This document shows, piece after piece, positions 10,680 through 23,415 of a stretch of 64,000 nucleotides of DNA; position 1 is the stretch's first letter; each line of letters opens with the position of its first letter. Source of the DNA: Monosporascus cannonballus (Eukaryota; Ascomycota; Sordariomycetes; Xylariales); contig QJNS01000120.1 of NCBI GenBank assembly GCA_004154925.1, positions 1-64,000 of the forward strand, in the 5' to 3' direction. The notes under the pieces were generated by a model, which was not told the origin of the DNA, did not search any database, and saw only the letters and a program-made list of their open reading frames with translations. The translations under genes and the position numbers were made by a program.

Positions 10680-13650
10680 CGAATCGGAACGTATTAGTAT
10701 ACCGCAATAATAAATTACGGAGCTTTAGGTGGAAATTATATTATACCGGATATAATTAATAAATTTAGATTATTATGGAAATATAAATTAAAACCCTATA
10801 TAATAACGAATGCCGAAAATTAGAAATTCGCTTCCGATAACGGAAAAGTTATACGCGAAATTAATTACTTCGAGATTTTTATTTAAGGATAATATTAAAC
10901 GGTTAATTTCGATATCGTTTTATTCGGAAATTACGATATAATCTTAAGATTACTATAAATACGCTAATACGGAGTTTTGATTAACGGCGGAACTGGCCAA
11001 GTAAAGTTTATTTTATTCCCTATTAATAAATAAGAAAAAAAAATTAAAATTTTAATATTCGATCGAAAATAACGACGAATACAGGCATAAGGACATAACA
11101 GATACTTTACCACCCAAAGAAACAAAATATAAGAAAAAGAATAGGCAGTAAAAAAAAATATGACGTATCGTTATTATTATTAAAACGAAATTAAAGCAAC
11201 TAAATAACGATCTAAAAAAATAATAGCCCAAAAAGTTAAAAGATCTAATTAATATATTATCACAGTATTACAGATATGAACAGCTTTTCAAAAAGGAATT
11301 CGATACGAAATTACTAGAACATAGCGAATGGAATTATAAGATAGTTTTCAAAAAAGGATTTTCGACAAAGTTTTACCTTATCTACATTCTTAATAAAGAC
11401 GAATTACGCACTTTTAAAGAATACCTGGAAGATCGGTTATAAAAAGGATGGATTCGATTTTCGAAATTACCAGCAGGATATCCGATGTTTTTCGTCCCCA
11501 AAAAAAATGAAAAATTGCGATTTGTGGTTAACTACCAACAACTAAACGACATTACTGTTAAAGATCGAACATTATTACCCTTGATTACGGAAATAAAAGA
11601 CCGACTTTATGGAGCCAAATGGTTCATAGCACTCGATCTCAAAGATGGATACAACCTTATCAGGATCAAGAAAGGACACGAATGGAAGATAGCTTTTAGA
11701 ACAAACAACCTTTTAGCGAATAGTTAACCACGTATTACGAGAATACCTCGATGTTTTCGTCGTTTGCTATCTCGACGACATTCTCATCTTCTCGGAGACA
11801 GAAGAAATATACGCAAAATACGTTCATAAGGTTTTTTAAGCTTTACAGGACGCAAAATTGTTTATTAACGTAAAAAAAAGTTAGTTTTATATATAGAAAG
11901 TGGAATATCTAGGACATATTATTACCCCAGGACATATCAAGATGGACCCCAAGAAAATCGCTGCAGTCACAAAATGGCAGACGCCAAATACGGTTAAGGA
12001 GATACAGGTATTCCTTGGATTTGCTAATTATTACAGAAAATTTATTCGAAATTTTAACAAAATAATTATACCCTTAACGAACCTTACAAAAAAAAAAGAA
12101 TTTAAATAAACGCTAAATATTGAAAAGATATTCCAGGATATAAAAGATGCGATTATTAGCAAGCTAATACTAATTATATACGATCTAAACCGCCCTGTTA
12201 AATTAAAAACCAATATTTCGGATTACGCGTTAAACGTAATAATTGGATAACGAAATAATTAAGGCAAATTATATCTTATTATATTTTTTTCGTACAAATT
12301 AAAAGGAACCGAATTTAATTACGGTATTCCAGATAAAAAATTTATGGTTATTATTATAATATTTCGAAAGTTTAGGTATTTCTTAAAGGGAAGCTTATAC
12401 CAGGTTAAGGTTTATACGGATTATCAAAATTTTACCTGATTTATTACGATTAGGGAATTTATAAAACGATAATTTCGTTATGCGGAAAAATTGGCAAACT
12501 TCGACTTTATTATTATTTATAAAAAAAAATTAAAAAATAATAAAGCAAATATTTTAAATAAGTAACCAAATTTCGAAAAGAAATTAGTTAAAATTAGCTA
12601 TATAATTTTTGATATTATTACAGAAAAATATTTACGTTTATAATAAATTATAACGATTCGGGCAATACCTTTCGATATGTATTAGAAAATTTAACAATAT
12701 AACGATAATTTCTTAAAAAACCAAAAAATAAATAAGATATAAGTTTTAAAAAAAGATCAAAAGGATTTAATACGAAGAATATACGAATATCAGTAATACG
12801 GATATCCAAGGATCCATAAAACCTTAAAACGATTTTAACGTACATATTTTTTTCCTAAAATAAAATTAATAATATAAAAAATTATACGGTAATACGATAT
12901 TTACGCCAAAATAAAGGTTTAACGACATAAGTTATACGGAAAATTACAGTTATTATTAATTATAAAGTAATTATAATATTTAATTATATTCGATTTTATT
13001 ATTAAGCTTTTTATATTAAAAAATCTAATTACGGGAATATATTACGATAATATTTTCGTAATTATTAACCGATTTACGAAATTTTCTTATTTTTTATTAT
13101 ATTATAAGAATATAAATACAAAATAATTTATATATATATTTTTTTAAATATATTTTTAATATATATAAATTATTAATAAAAATTATATCAAATAAAAGAT
13201 TAATATTTGTATTAAAATTTTAATAAGGCTTTATAACATAAATTAACTTAAATTATAAATTATTTAACGTATTTAAACCTTAAATAAATAAATAAATAAA
13301 ACGAATAAACCAAATATTAAAATTTTATTTACGATATTATATTAATTACGAATAAAATAATTAGGTTAAAAAGTTATCGATTACTTAATTAGCTTATAAT
13401 ACTAATTATTATAAAAATATTAAAATAATATTTCTAAATATAAATTTTGGTTTTATTCCAGAAATTAATAAAAAAGTACGTAACGACGATTTAATTAATA
13501 TTAAAATAATTTTTACGTTAAAATAATTATAATAATTATACCAAGAAATAAAAATAAAATTAAAATTTATACGGAATTAAATAAGTAAATATTATAATTA
13601 AACAAAGTTAAAAAATTAATTTTTAAAAAAAGAAAAATAATTTTTTTCGT
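10680..13650 (+). pseudogene. pol: pol relic of A1: protease, RT, RNase H, integrase
   Basis: A protease-like stretch (NYGALGGNYI) lies near 10710. RT follows from 11485 with [25 protein letters not shown], the [15 protein letters not shown] box and CYLDDILIFS near 11768-11800. The RT/RNase H connection with VEYLGHIITPGHI and FLGFANYYRKFI lies at 11900-12109. RNase H remains are around 12170-12560. Integrase has its HHCC-like finger (HKTLKRF near 12800) and core (NRFTKF near 13070). Frames are broken by TAA/TAG and the RT deletion, so no functional protein is made. Confidence 0.85.
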
Positions 13651-13899
13651 TACAAAAAATATTTAAACGAAACGACTTAATAAAAAATTCCATTTTAAGT
13701 ATATCGGCCTATATAAAATCGCTAAAAAAATTTCAAAAAATAATTACTAATTAAAATTTTTATTAAAATTTAATTTAATTTAATTTTTTATATTTTTTTA
13801 TTTGAATTAATAATAAATATAATTAAAATATATACGGCATAAAACGATATAAAAATAAAAGACAAATAAGTATATAAGGTAAAAAAGATTTTCGATATA

Positions 13900-14040
13900 C
13901 GGAAATAAAATAAATTTACTTAATACCTAATTAAATGAAAAAAATACCCAAACTCCGAGAATACCTGGGAACCCGCCAAAAGTCTTACTGGCGCCTAGCG
14001 CTTAGTAAAGAACTTTTACCAGCAACGGCGGAACCACCCG
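13900..14040 (+). pseudogene. Chromodomain relic of A1
   Basis: The tail of the integrase region reads as a chromodomain. The copy in the 30.7-37.3 kb element is clearer, with KYSDSENTW and KPAKN (near 36302-36345). Chromodomains bind methylated histone tails and steer chromovirus integration. Here the equivalent residues are spread over frames. Confidence 0.6.
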
Positions 14041-14627
14041 AAATAATAATATCCCAATTTACGAGATCCACAAAGGGGAGCCCTTGGTCCACCATATTCC
14101 AATTAATAACGTCCACCTTTCCTAAGGCCTAAACCTCGATTACGGATTCCAATTCCAATTGCGCAAAATCGTTAAAATTATCTAAGGATTAAAAGGTACA
14201 ATTAATAAATTTCGTACTTTAAAATTAATAATATTAACGTTAACGACGCATACGAAAAAAACGTACAAAAATTTCGGATAAAGATTTTTCGGCCGTTAGC
14301 TTTTTTTTTAATCTTTTCGATTTTGCGATATAATAATTAATTATGGAAATAAGGACTTTTATTTCGTTATATAAACGACCTCGACAAACATATTTCTTAT
14401 AACAAAAAACCTTATTTATTATTTAGTAATTAAGCTATTAAACAAAACAAAAAAAATAAAGTATTGCGTTAAAACTTTCGAATTTAATTAAATTAGCTAA
14501 AGCAAATCGTTATTCGGATTTGCGAAAACGACGTTTGGATATACCGGAAAACATATTAAAGGTATATGGAAAAAACTTATTAGGAAAAAAAAATCTTAAG
14601 AACAAAATTTTAGAAAAAGGGAAATCG

Positions 14628-14984
14628 TATTACAACCTAACAAGCCACGACCTCCAGGAACGGTTGCAACGGAAAAAGCCAAGAAAAAACGTATGGATCA
14701 AGTTACGTAATGGATCACCAACTCACTGGTAATGAACCAGTAAGCCGGATCACCAACTTACTGGTAGTAATCCAGTGAAAGGAAAAAAATATATACGCTT
14801 ATTAATTCTATAATCTAAATAACTTTAGCTTGTAATACTTATTAATATTAATTATTTATAATAATAAGGTATTAAGAGATGTAATACGTTACCGTATTTA
14901 TTGCTTAGATTCCCACGATACTTCTGCCAACATAAACCCGTCGACTTAAGGTTTAATAATTGGTTAAACCGTCTAGCCGTCATA
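14628..14984 (+). repeat. 3' LTR of A1 (type A)
   Basis: It has the same length as the 5' LTR and begins TATTACAACC (TGTTACGACC with G-to-A changes). It ends GCCGTCATA and is followed by the CTTAA duplication. Confidence 0.9.
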
Positions 14985-17900
14985 CTTAACCTAATTATTT
15001 TCTTTATAATTAATGTAATATCGTAAGTAAATTTCCAAAATTTAATTTATTCGTTTTATTTATTTATCCGTTTATAATTTAAATACGTTAGATAACTTAT
15101 GATTTAAGCCAATTTATGCTATAAAACCTGGCCAAAATTTTAATACAAATATTGATTTTCTGTTTAATATAATTTTTATTAATAATCCGTATATATTGAA
15201 AATATGTTTAAAAAATATATGCAAATTATTTTACGTTTATATCCTTATAATATAATAAAAAATAGGAAAATTTTGTAAATCGGTCGATAATTACGAAAAT
15301 ATTATTGTAATATATTCCCGGAACTAAATTTTTTGATATAAGAAATTTAATAATAAAGTCGAATATGATTAAATATTATGGTCGCTTTGCGACTAGTAAT
15401 AGCTATAGTTTTCCGCATGGCTTATGTCGTCGAATTTTTATTCTGGCGCAAATATTGCATTGCCCTATGATTTTTTATACCGTTAATTTCATTTTAAAAA
15501 AAAGAATATATACGTTAAAGTCGTTTTAAGGTCTTATAAATCCTTAAATATCTATATAACTGATGTTCGTATATTTCTCGTATTAGATTTTTTTGATATT
15601 TTTTTGGAACTTACATTTTGTCTGTTTTTTGGTTTTCTGGGAAACCGTTATTATGTTATTAAATTTTCTGATACATATCGCAAAGTACTGCCCGAATTAT
15701 CGCAATTTGTCGTAAGCGTAAATATCCTTTTATAATAATATCAAAAATTATATGGCTAATTTTAACTAATTTTTCTTCAAAGTTTGGTTGCTTACTTAAA
15801 GTATTTATTCTGCCGTCTTCTAATTCTTTTTATGGATAATAACGAAATCGAAGTTCGCCAATTTTTCCGCATAACGAAATTATCGTTTTATAAGCTCTCT
15901 GGTTATGGTAAATCGGGTAAAATTTTAATAATCCGTATAAACCTTAACCTGGTATATATTTCCCTTTAGAAAGTACTTAAACTTTTAAAATGCTATAATA
16001 ATAACTATAAATTCCTTATTTAAAATGCCGTAATTAAATTTAGTTTTTTTTAATTTATACGAAAAGAATATAATAAGGTATAATTTGCCTTAATTATTTC
16101 GTTATTTAATTATTACGCTTAACGCATAATTCGAAATATCGGTTTTTAGTTTAATAAGGCGGTTTAAATTATATATAATTAGTATTAACTCGTTAATAAT
16201 TGCATTCTTAATATCCTGAAATGCCTTTTTCGTATCTAGTATTTATTTAAATTCTTTTTTATTTCGTAAAATTTATTAAAAGTATAATTATTTTGCTAAA
16301 ATTTCGAATAAACTTTTTATAATAATTAACAAATCCAAAAAATATTTATATTTCCTTAATTATTGTTAACGTTTGCCATTTTATAACTGCAACGATTTTT
16401 TTAGAATTTATTTTAATATATTCCGGGATAATAATATGTCCTAGATATTTCATTTTTTATATATGGAACCAATTTTTTTTCGCGTTAATAAATAATTTTA
16501 CATTTTATAAAGTTTGAAAAATTTTATAAACGTATTTTGCATATGCTTTTTCCGTTTTTAAAAAGATAAAAATGTCGTCGAGATAGCAAATAACGAAAAT
16601 ATCGAGGTATTTTCATAATACGTAATTAATTATTTACTAAAAGGTTGCTAGTATATTTATAAATCCTATTAATATAATTAAATACTTAAATAATCCGTAT
16701 TTCGTCCTAAAAACTATTTTTTATTCGTATCTCTTTTTAATTTTAACATGGTTATATCCATTTTTAAGATCGAATATTATAAATTATTTAATTCCGTAAA
16801 ATTAATCTTTTATTTCCGTAATTAAGGGTAATAATATTTAATTTTTAATAATAACGTTATTTAATTATCGATAATTAACCATAAATCGTAATTTCTTATT
16901 TTTTTTTAAGTACGAAAAATATCGGGTATTTTGCTAATAATTTCAAAAATCGAATTTATCCTTTTTATAACCAATTTTCTAGGTATTTTTTAAAAATGCG
17001 TAACTCGTTTTTATTAAAATTATAAATAAGGTAAAACTTTGTCGAAAATCCTTTTTTAAGGATTATTTTATGGTTTTATTCGCTATATTCTAGTAATTTC
17101 GTATCGAACTCCTTTTTAAAAATCTATTTATATTTATATTATTATGGTAACATATTAATTAAATTTACTAATTTCTTAAGCTATTATTCTTATTATTTTA
17201 AATCGTTATTTAATTACTTTAATTTCGCTTTAATAATAATAATAATACGTCGTATTTTTCTTTAATATTTATTCTTTTTCTTATATTTTGTTTTTTTAAG
17301 TAATAAGATATTTATTATATTTTTATATTTACACTTATCGTTATTATCGATCGAATATTAAGATCTTAAATTTTTTTTTCTTATTTATTAACAAAAAATA
17401 AAACGAACTTTACCTGGCCAATTCCACCGTTAATCAAAACTCCGTGTTAACGTATTCATATTAATCCTAAAATTATATCGTAATTCCCGAATAAAACGAT
17501 ATCGAAATTAATTATTTAATATTATTCTTATACAAAAATCTTAAAGTAATTAATTTTACGTATAATCTTTCCGTTATTATAAACGAATTTTTAACTTTCG
17601 GCATTTATTATTATATAAGGTTTTAATTTATATCTCCATAATAATTTAAGTTTATTAACTATATCTGGTATAATATAATTTCCGCCCAAAATTTCGCAAT
17701 TTACCATTACGGTATATCAATACGTTCTGATTCGTATTTCCAAAGTAATAAAGTCGTTAACGTTTTTTATCATCACGTTTAAAACCTTTTTTGGGAATTC
17801 CCTTTAATTCCTCTGGGTTTCGTTATTTTATAGCTTTTTTATAAATAACTTTTTTTTTAATTCTTATTCGAATTTATCGAACCTTATTTATATTTTTATA

Positions 17901-19681
17901 TATAACGTATTAAGTTATTATATTTATCGTTGTTGTCGGCGTATTGTTTTTTCGAACTATATTAATTCCTTTTAGTTTTATTATAATTCCTTTTCTTATC
18001 GAATAAATTATTGTCTTATATTTACGATTGCATCCTATTATGCGTTATTTTGGCTATCGTTCCAAAAATATTTTATAAATTAACGTATCTTTTTCTTAAT
18101 AACCTTTTTTTCGTAAGGATTTATAATAAATACTAATTAAAAATAAAGGTCCGTAATAACTTTTTAATAATATTTTGTTTACCGTACGTTAAATTAATCC
18201 TTTTTCCGGTTAATAGTTATATTATCTATAATAACAAAAGGGGTTTTTTTACGGGCATTACCTTTTTTCGGGCTAATTTTCCATTTCGGCTAATTATTAA
18301 ATATTTTTTAAACTTATAGTTCGAAATTATCGATACCATTATTTATCGTTCTTATTATATCCGGTATGGTTTAGAAAATCGAATCTCTTATAATATATAT
18401 AAGTAATTTGTACGTAAATATATTATTTCCATTTTTCGTAATCGGGATATTTTCGTCGTCGATAATATATAGCATATATTTTGCCGTATTAATCGGAGGT
18501 TCCGGGACAAATTTCCTTTATCCAATTTTAATATTCGCGTAATTATCCTTATAACGCCTTTTGCTATATTTGCGATATTTGTTAAACCAGCTTTTTGGCT
18601 TTTTATATTTTTCGTCAAATCTCTTATTGTAATAATCCCTATTAGACCTTTCGTTATAAATCGGATATATATTTGGCTTAAATTATGTTAATAATTTTAT
18701 TATTATTTCCTTAATTATTTCTAGATTATTCCTCCCGTATAAGGGTTTAATTATCTTATCGTAATTTCTTAGATTTTTTGTATTTGTAAGCTTTATATCT
18801 TATTTTGCCGTAATTAAAGCATTTAATCTGGTTCCAATCCTATTTGTGGGTAACGCCAAATTCCATAAGTCCTGGCGTTATTCCGTAAAAAATAAGGAAT
18901 GCATCTTTTTTTTCCCCTAGTTAAACTTATTATACCTCGAATATAAAACATATTATCCTTTTTTTTCTATCGTTTTTTAAATTATCGGTTATTAATTTTA
19001 ATTATTTTTATAATATACCGGTTTAAGATAACTAATTATTTAATCCGAATAATCTTATTTTTCATATTATCTTTTAACTTTTTATAAAACATATTAATAA
19101 AGGTATCGGCTTTATCGTTTTTTTATTCCGCCTTAATTACGAAATTTTTAAAAGTTACGGCGTATTTGGACATAAGTTCTTTTTATTAAAGTTATAAAAA
19201 TTATAAAGCCGTTAATTATTTTTTATTTAGATTGCCGAAATTATCGTATATTTTGTTTTCGAAATTTGTATAAACTAAAAAAATCCTATTAATAAAGTTT
19301 TTATTTATTTATTTTTTTTATTTCTGGGAAATTTCTTATAATGAGTTTAAATTAATTAGCCGTATTTCTTATTAGGTATGTTTTTATTATTAGGATTATA
19401 TCCGCTAGGTTCTTAAGATTTAAAAAACGAAAATAAATTCGTACCTAAATTAGGAAGGTTTAAAGGTTGCCTTTTCTATTATAAGGTTCTGGTTTTTTTG
19501 GCTTTATACAAACGAAAAAAAGTTAAATAAGTAATATAATCTTAAGCTATCAAATTTTTTTTAGCTCCCGAATTCGAGCCTAAAGCTGCTATATAAGGGT
19601 TTCCTAAATACTAGTTAACATTTTAACAATATTAAATATTGCTTAAAATTTAACGGTATTATTAAATAAAAATTTGTAACG

Positions 19682-20078
19682 TATAACAGCTAAACAGTTT
19701 AACCAATTATTAAACCTTAAGTTAACGAATTTATATTAATAGAAATATCGTAAAAATCTGAATAATAAATATAATAACGTATTATATTTTTTAATACCGG
19801 AAATACCTTATTGCAAATAATTAATATTAATAAATATTATAAGCTAAAATTATTAAAATTATGGAATTAATAAACGTATATATTTTTCTTTTTTAGCTGG
19901 ATTACTACCAGTAAATTAGTAATCCGGCTTATTGGCTCACTATCAGTAAGTTGGTAATCCGGCTCACTGGCTTACCTCCAGTAAGTTGGTGATCCATTAC
20001 GTGATCTGATCCACATAATTTTCTTGCCCTTCTCCGTTGCGACCGTTCCTGGAGGCCGTGGCTTGTCAGGTCGTAACA
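19682..20078 (-). repeat. LTR, type A, right end of minus Gypsy
   Basis: It runs TATAACAGC...GTCGTAACA and carries about 2.8 copies of the 35-bp unit from 19914. Its left half is RIP-mutated while the right half (about 19960-20078) is nearly clean. Confidence 0.85.
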
Positions 20079-21026
20079 CCTTATCGTTTTTTTATTTTGT
20101 TTTAGCTGTAAAATTTTTGAAAATTACGGCGTATTTGGATACAAATTTTTTTTGTCGAAGTTACAAAAGTTATTAAGTTGTAAATCGTTTTTTATCTGGA
20201 TTACCAAAGTTATCGCATATTTTATTTTCGAAATTAATATAAAGTAAAAAGATTTCGTTAATAAAATCCTTTTTATCTAGTTTTTTTATTTTTAAGAAAT
20301 TTTTTATAATAGGTTTAAATTAATTAGCCGTATTCCTTATTAGGTATATTTTTATTATTAGAACTATATCCGCAGAATTATTAAGGTTTAAAAAGCGAAA
20401 GTAAATTCGTGCTTAAATTAAGAAAATTTAAAGGTTGTTTTTTTTATCGTAAGGTTCTGGTTTTTTCGGCTTTATACGAACGAAAAAGGGTTAGGTAAAT
20501 AACGTAGCTCTAAGTTATTGGACTTTTTTTTAATTCCTAAATTCGAGCTTAAAATTATTAAATAAAGGTTTCCTAAATAATGGTCGATATTTTAATAATA
20601 TTAAATATTGTTTAAAGTTTGACGATATTATTAAATAAAAATTTATAACGTATAATAAATTATCCGGTTTAATTAATTATTAAATTTTAAGTCGACGGGT
20701 TTATATTAATAAAAGTATTATAAAAATCTAAGTAATAAATATAATACTGTATTATGTTTCGTAATACTAAAGGTATTTTAAGTAACGATATTATATTATA
20801 AATTAAAATTATTTAAATTATGAAATTAATAAACGTATATATTTTTTTCCTTTTTGGCTTAATTATTCGTAATTACGCCGTTGGTAATAATTACGATTAT
20901 TTGGAATTACCTTTGATCACTGATGATCACTGGCTTGGCAATGATCACCGTCACGTGACCCGGAAGGTGGCCCGTGTGCTCCCTGCCTGACCGTTTCTTG
21001 AGACCGGAGCTTGTCGGGTCGTAACA
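20079..21026 (-). mobile_element. 5' fragment of a type-B chromodomain Gypsy element
   Basis: The minus strand has the gag 5' region (20079-20650, parallel to 19110-19681) and a 5' LTR at 20651-21026. The U3 of this LTR is type B, as in the 30.7-37.3 kb element (CGGAGCTTGTCGGGTCGTAACA end). The rest of the element is absent and the left edge abuts the type-A LTR. Confidence 0.8.
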
Positions 21027-21533
21027 TAAGGGCGTTAATTTTCCAAGTAGCTTAAAGAGATTTCGATAAAGGTTCGAAAATAAGCTTTTCGAACTGCTTC
21101 CGTATTACCTTTCTAAAAATGGCAGGGTTAGCGTCGATGGCATTTTTGACGTACGGTATAAGGGCCGGCATTTTCTTAATTAATTAAGCGGCGATCGTAG
21201 TAAAAAACTTAGATATCCCTTTTTGGTCACCTTCGCCCCTTTTGAAGAAAAATCTGGCACCGAGCTGGCCGCCCTTAGAAAAGGAATGTGTTACGGTACG
21301 TGAGATGGTTAACTTTCCTGTGCCAGCCATGCCATTCAGCCAGAAAATGGCTTCAGCTTAAGGATTTTCTGCCCATCTGGAAATATTATGTAGAAGTTCG
21401 ACCTGAATGTCTTGGAGGCACGTCGGATTGTGTTCTTCAGCGTGAGAGTCGAAGGCTGCTCCTTTAGCGACCGGAAGTTTATCGAGCACCGTCTTCTGGT
21501 CCATATCAAGTAGAGTAGCACTTGTTACGAACC
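21027..21533 (-). pseudogene. NACHT-domain NLR gene fragment
   Basis: The minus strand from 21533 leftward reads as the start of a fungal NACHT NLR core. It has a linker with HAEEHNPTCLQD, then FWLNGMAGTGKLTISRT (Walker A/P-loop, GMAGTGK), GARFFFKRGEG, and an FTTIAA helix. Fungal NLRs use this NTPase in non-self recognition and cell death control. Two in-frame TAA codons (AENP-stop-AEA and IAA-stop-LIK) fit CAA-to-TAA changes. Both ends are cut: the 3' side by the LTR ending at 21026, the 5' side by the solo LTR starting at 21534. Walker B and the C-terminal repeats are missing. Confidence 0.85.
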
Positions 21534-21928
21534 AAGAATGCGCCCCGGCCTAGAAGGAGACCCAAGGCCCCACTCGGAACGGATTAACCCCGGATCCTGT
21601 CTCTGTTGTGTTTACAGAGACCATCCAGAGACCCTACAGAGACAACACAGAGACTTTACGGAAACAGCTTAGAGACTCTAATGGATAAGAGGGATATATA
21701 AGATCACAGGTTTTTTATGTAGATAGTTACTCTTTTAGTTTCGCTCCTTAGCTATTAATCTAAGCCTACAGCCAGAGGTATCGTTTTTTACTGTGGGAAA
21801 AGTCAGCAAATCTCTTTAACAAACAAACCCCTAATAAATTATTCCTCGCCTTATTGTTACCTGCAAATTAAGACTTCATTTCGGATATTGCTCATACCTC
21901 CAGGTGGATGTATGACAGGTTCGTTACA
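21534..21928 (+). repeat. Solo LTR, type E (395 bp)
   Basis: It runs TGTTACGAACC...GGTTCGTTACA. Relatives are at 53869-54283, 58737-59133 and 61778-62300. The flanks (GCACT on the left, GCTGC on the right) do not match, so the locus was rearranged after insertion or arose by recombination. Confidence 0.85.
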
Positions 21929-22286
21929 GCTGCCTCCTGATTATCGGGCTCAGTGCTCGGCCGCTACGGCACGGGCTATTGCGGTCGGCTGCCGATCCGG
22001 GCGGGTTTGGATGTTAGCCTTTTTATTTAGCTAACATTTCGCTTTGCCCTTATTCGTATTTACCATACTTAGTTTAGACAACGCACATCTTAAGCATGCC
22101 AAGCATCAGGCCTCCTTTTCTTATTTCTATTCTCTTTGCAAAAGATGAGGTCGGGAAGCCTTTTTATTTATACACATACCTTGCCACTATTAAATGAATA
22201 AGTTACTTTGTGTTGGACCCTGTTGCGGCCCCTATTGATGGCTCCATTGTGGCAATAATGGCAAATAGGCAACGTCAGCTGCTCTT
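21929..22286. other. Balanced-composition spacer, no gene recognised
   Basis: No convincing coding frame. A short stretch around 22130-22165 (CTTTGCAAAAGATGAGGTCG and on) resembles 62815-62840, just downstream of the TPR gene relic. It may be a shared 3' flank or small repeat. Confidence 0.4.
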
Positions 22287-22733
22287 ATAAGACCCTGACA
22301 TCACACACTGAAGCATATACGACTGAAGAAGGATGAATTGTCAGATTGTTCACCTCCAAGAGGTCCTAGCTAGAAAGTGAGGGTAGCGAACCCTCCTTAT
22401 ATACACGTAGAACAGGTACAATTTGAGAGAAAGCGATATCGGAAGTTCGAATGTCAGGTGCCAAGGTGCGGCCCCCTTTCCGGGGCCCAGCGACCCACCA
22501 GTATGGCTCCAGTTTGTGTATATATAGGGGGGCTTCGCCCCCGAGTAGTTAGAAAAGGGCAGGCATTAATGGTCATCTATTCACTACCCATACTATGAAC
22601 CACCTGCTGGGCTGCTTTTTCTGCCTTTCACTCCGTACTTTACCTTTTTCCCTGACATCGAACGACTCGCTAGTGGCGAACCTGATTAAGTCACTGCGTT
22701 GCTAACAGGCCTAGACTTCAGTAGGGTCTGACA
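22287..22733. repeat. Second copy of the 360-bp element, partial, split by a solo LTR
   Basis: From about 22396 it is collinear with 548-667 of the first copy (CTTATATACACGT, then AGCGATATCG, then GACTTCAGTAGGGTCTGACA at the right end). The segment 22287-22395 is the reverse complement of 439-547. A complete 206-bp LTR sits inside at 22452-22657. Confidence 0.65.
22452..22657 (+). repeat. Solo 206-bp LTR with TCGAA target duplication
   Basis: It runs TGTCAGGTGCC...CCCTGACA, the opposite orientation to the copies at 1, 29255 and 53468. TCGAA precedes it (22447-22451) and follows it (22658-22662). Little RIP damage is visible. Confidence 0.88.
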
Positions 22734-23415
22734 GCTCTCCTGATTTCGGTTGTAGAACCATATATTCAAGGAGACATTCACCGCCCAAAACCCGTATTAT
22801 GATTCTTTCGTTCCCAGTCAAGTCTAGAACAGCTATATGCAATTACTTCAGTGCGTGATACAGAGTCTCATACTTTGTTAATAGTCGTTTTTGAACCTAT
22901 AAAATAGGGAACAACTAGATTGTAATAAATATAAGAGATTACGAACAGGCTTTTGTTAACAAAGATAACACGATCCCTTGATGCCTTTACATGATCTCCG
23001 TACAACTTTATTGTTAGAAATAAGACTTATAAGCTTAGATCAAAAGACGGTTGTAAAAGCACGAAAGATAGTTATTTAAGGGTGTTTCAGTACGGCGCTT
23101 TACCATCTTATTCTGTTAGATGGCACGTGAATTGGCCTTACTGTCGCAGAATAGGGGTAACTGCTTAGTCATTTACACCGTAGGCACCCCGCAATAACGT
23201 TATTCCGGGGCTCCCACACTATATGTAGAGCTTCCTAGCCACCATTCTCTAGAGCCCTGATCGTGCATCTCAATATATGCTTTTCACACCCTATGCATCC
23301 TTTCCTCGCGATCAGCCTAACTGTGACACTTATGCTATGTCGAAACGCTTGGCTTCTTGCTAGGGTAACAGGAATTATAAACTATTCACCTTTCTAAGCC
23401 CTACTCCAAAGGAAT
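22734..23415. other. Intergenic stretch, nothing recognised
   Basis: Balanced composition, no long open frame and no repeat match found by eye. It is the 3' flank of the SDR gene. Confidence 0.5.

Larger units (their letters stand above)
8399..14984 (+). mobile_element. Chromodomain Ty3/Gypsy retrotransposon A1, complete, 6586 bp
   Basis: The LTRs are both 357 bp (8399-8755 and 14628-14984). A perfect 5-bp target duplication CTTAA (8394-8398 and 14985-14989) marks insertion into the older minus-strand element. The order is gag with CCHC knuckle, protease, RT, RNase H, integrase, chromodomain, then a polypurine tract (AGAAAAAGGGAAA) before the 3' LTR. This is the chromovirus gene order. Parts of the RT frame are unusually well preserved (80 open codons from 11485). 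About 55-60 nt of RT are deleted near 11707-11725 relative to the copy at 34.0 kb. Confidence 0.92.
6726..20078 (-). mobile_element. Chromodomain Ty3/Gypsy retrotransposon (second minus copy), interrupted
   Basis: The left LTR is 6726-7105 and the right LTR is 19682-20078. The plus-strand element at 8399-14984 splits it, and the two halves (to 8398 and from 14990) align continuously with 2280-2400 of the left copy. On the minus strand there is a chromodomain relic near 7755-7870, a well-preserved RT box YLDDIFIF near 16565-16600, gag zinc-knuckle remains near 18790-18830, and a full gag 5' region to 19681. The two outer LTRs have different U3 sequences and no matching duplication (TGTTA versus CCTTA), so this may be a recombinant of two elements rather than one insertion. 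Confidence 0.75.

Noticed and set aside
21336..21521. 61-codon minus-strand open frame
   Set aside because: It is out of frame with the NACHT NLR reading that covers the same bases and carries the recognisable motifs.
22377..22598. Open frame of 73 codons on the plus strand
   Set aside because: It lies across the 360-bp repeat and the solo LTR and shows no family features.
1..22657. The inverted 206-bp repeats at 1 and 22452 as terminal repeats of one giant DNA transposon
   Set aside because: The copy at 22452-22657 has its own TCGAA duplication, and the same repeat occurs in direct orientation around 29255-53673. No tyrosine recombinase or transposase typical of giant fungal elements was seen.
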